64,000 nt of DNA, taken from the NCBI RefSeq assembly GCF_024355225.1, contig NZ_VCNH01000008.1:2542001-2606000 (forward strand), read 5' to 3'. The DNA comes from Roseovarius sp. M141. Its GTDB lineage: Bacteria; Pseudomonadota; Alphaproteobacteria; Rhodobacterales; Rhodobacteraceae. Position 1 is the stretch's first letter, and each line of letters opens with the position of its first letter. The position numbers and the translations under genes are program-made. The notes under the pieces were generated by a model. It did no database searches and was not told the DNA's origin. It saw only the letters and a list, made by a program, of their open reading frames with translations. Shown one piece after another: positions 63,827-64,000 of this stretch.

Positions 63827-64000
63827 CTATGGCGATGTCTTGCGCGTCGGTGCCGCGCTGCGTTGGGTGACACCGACACCAGGGGCAACGCCAACTTCGG
63901 CATTGGATGCCGGCAATAGCGGGCGTCCGCGCAACATGTCGCAGGCCCGCTCGGCCAGCATGATCGTCGGCGCATTCAGGTTGGCGTTCGGTTCGGTCGG
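63827..64000 (-). CDS. GMC-family oxidoreductase (choline dehydrogenase-like), C-terminal part
   Basis: The minus-strand frame entering from the window edge reads NLNAPTIMLAERACDMLRG, the conserved C-terminal FAD-contacting segment of GMC oxidoreductases such as BetA (normally N-T-N-A-P-T-I-M-I-A-E). It is followed by an Ala/Pro-rich tail and a TAG at 63827. Only 57 codons are in the window. The tail is slightly unusual, so its end may be altered by nearby rearrangement. Confidence 0.7.
   Translation of the reverse strand, partial: PTEPNANLNAPTIMLAERACDMLRGRPLLPASNAEVGVAPGVGVTQRSAAPTRKTSP

Overview
The window is a chromosomal segment of a GC-rich alphaproteobacterium, most likely Rhodobacteraceae (Roseobacter group). 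I infer this from protein families and gene order: FabF/acyl-carrier-protein/LpxD, an IalB-family protein, rpmF-plsX-fabH-ihfA-MerR, nagZ-scpA-scpB, zwf-pgl-pgi of the Entner-Doudoroff route, a CbiZ corrinoid-salvage gene, and a two-domain dCTP deaminase. Codon use is uniform up to about 59.4 kb. Overlapping ATGA/GTGA stop-start pairs are common.

Layout. 0-5.6 kb: a cobalamin-riboswitch-controlled corrinoid uptake operon on the minus strand (btuB-btuF-btuC-btuD-cbiZ). 5.7-10.5 kb: two tRNA-Val genes around a phosphatase gene, an HU-like protein, a HerA-like ATPase, an IalB protein, and two strong plus-strand terminators that may end small RNAs. 10.6-16.6 kb: envelope genes (FabF, ACP, LpxD, L,D-transpeptidase, DUF882 peptidase), tRNA-Gly and a 54-residue YdcH-type gene. 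16.7-25.8 kb: Uup, an OlsB-like acyltransferase, BamE, then YceD-L32-PlsX-FabH-IHF-alpha-MerR, tRNA-Pro and dCTP deaminase. 25.8-34.9 kb: ScpB/ScpA/NagZ, a SPOR protein, ArgS, an antiporter, a dNTPase and ErpA. 34.9-37.2 kb: a three-gene operon encoding a short peptide with three copies of a [VL]E[MA]FTSSL repeat, a 359-residue protein of unknown function, and a DMT-type exporter. 37.6-50 kb: XthA, a second DMT transporter, enolase, pgi-pgl-zwf, an orphan radical SAM protein, a tandem universal stress protein and a large antiporter with a degenerate cyclic-nucleotide-binding domain. 50-59.5 kb: a peptide-scavenging operon (M20 peptidase, gamma-glutamyltransferase, Dpp-type ABC transporter) divergent from an IclR regulator across nested palindromes. 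59.5-64 kb: a decaying accessory zone with a MATE transporter fragment joined to an IS481-like remnant, a sulfotransferase, a frameshifted IS91-type element with its tyrosine recombinase, and the 3' end of a GMC oxidoreductase.

The best candidate for an undescribed system is the repeat-peptide operon at 34.9-37.2 kb. The peptide has the form of a multi-core ribosomal peptide precursor or a multivalent docking peptide. Its neighbours would be the acting enzyme or partner and an export protein. All database-type names here are from recognition by eye; no search was run.
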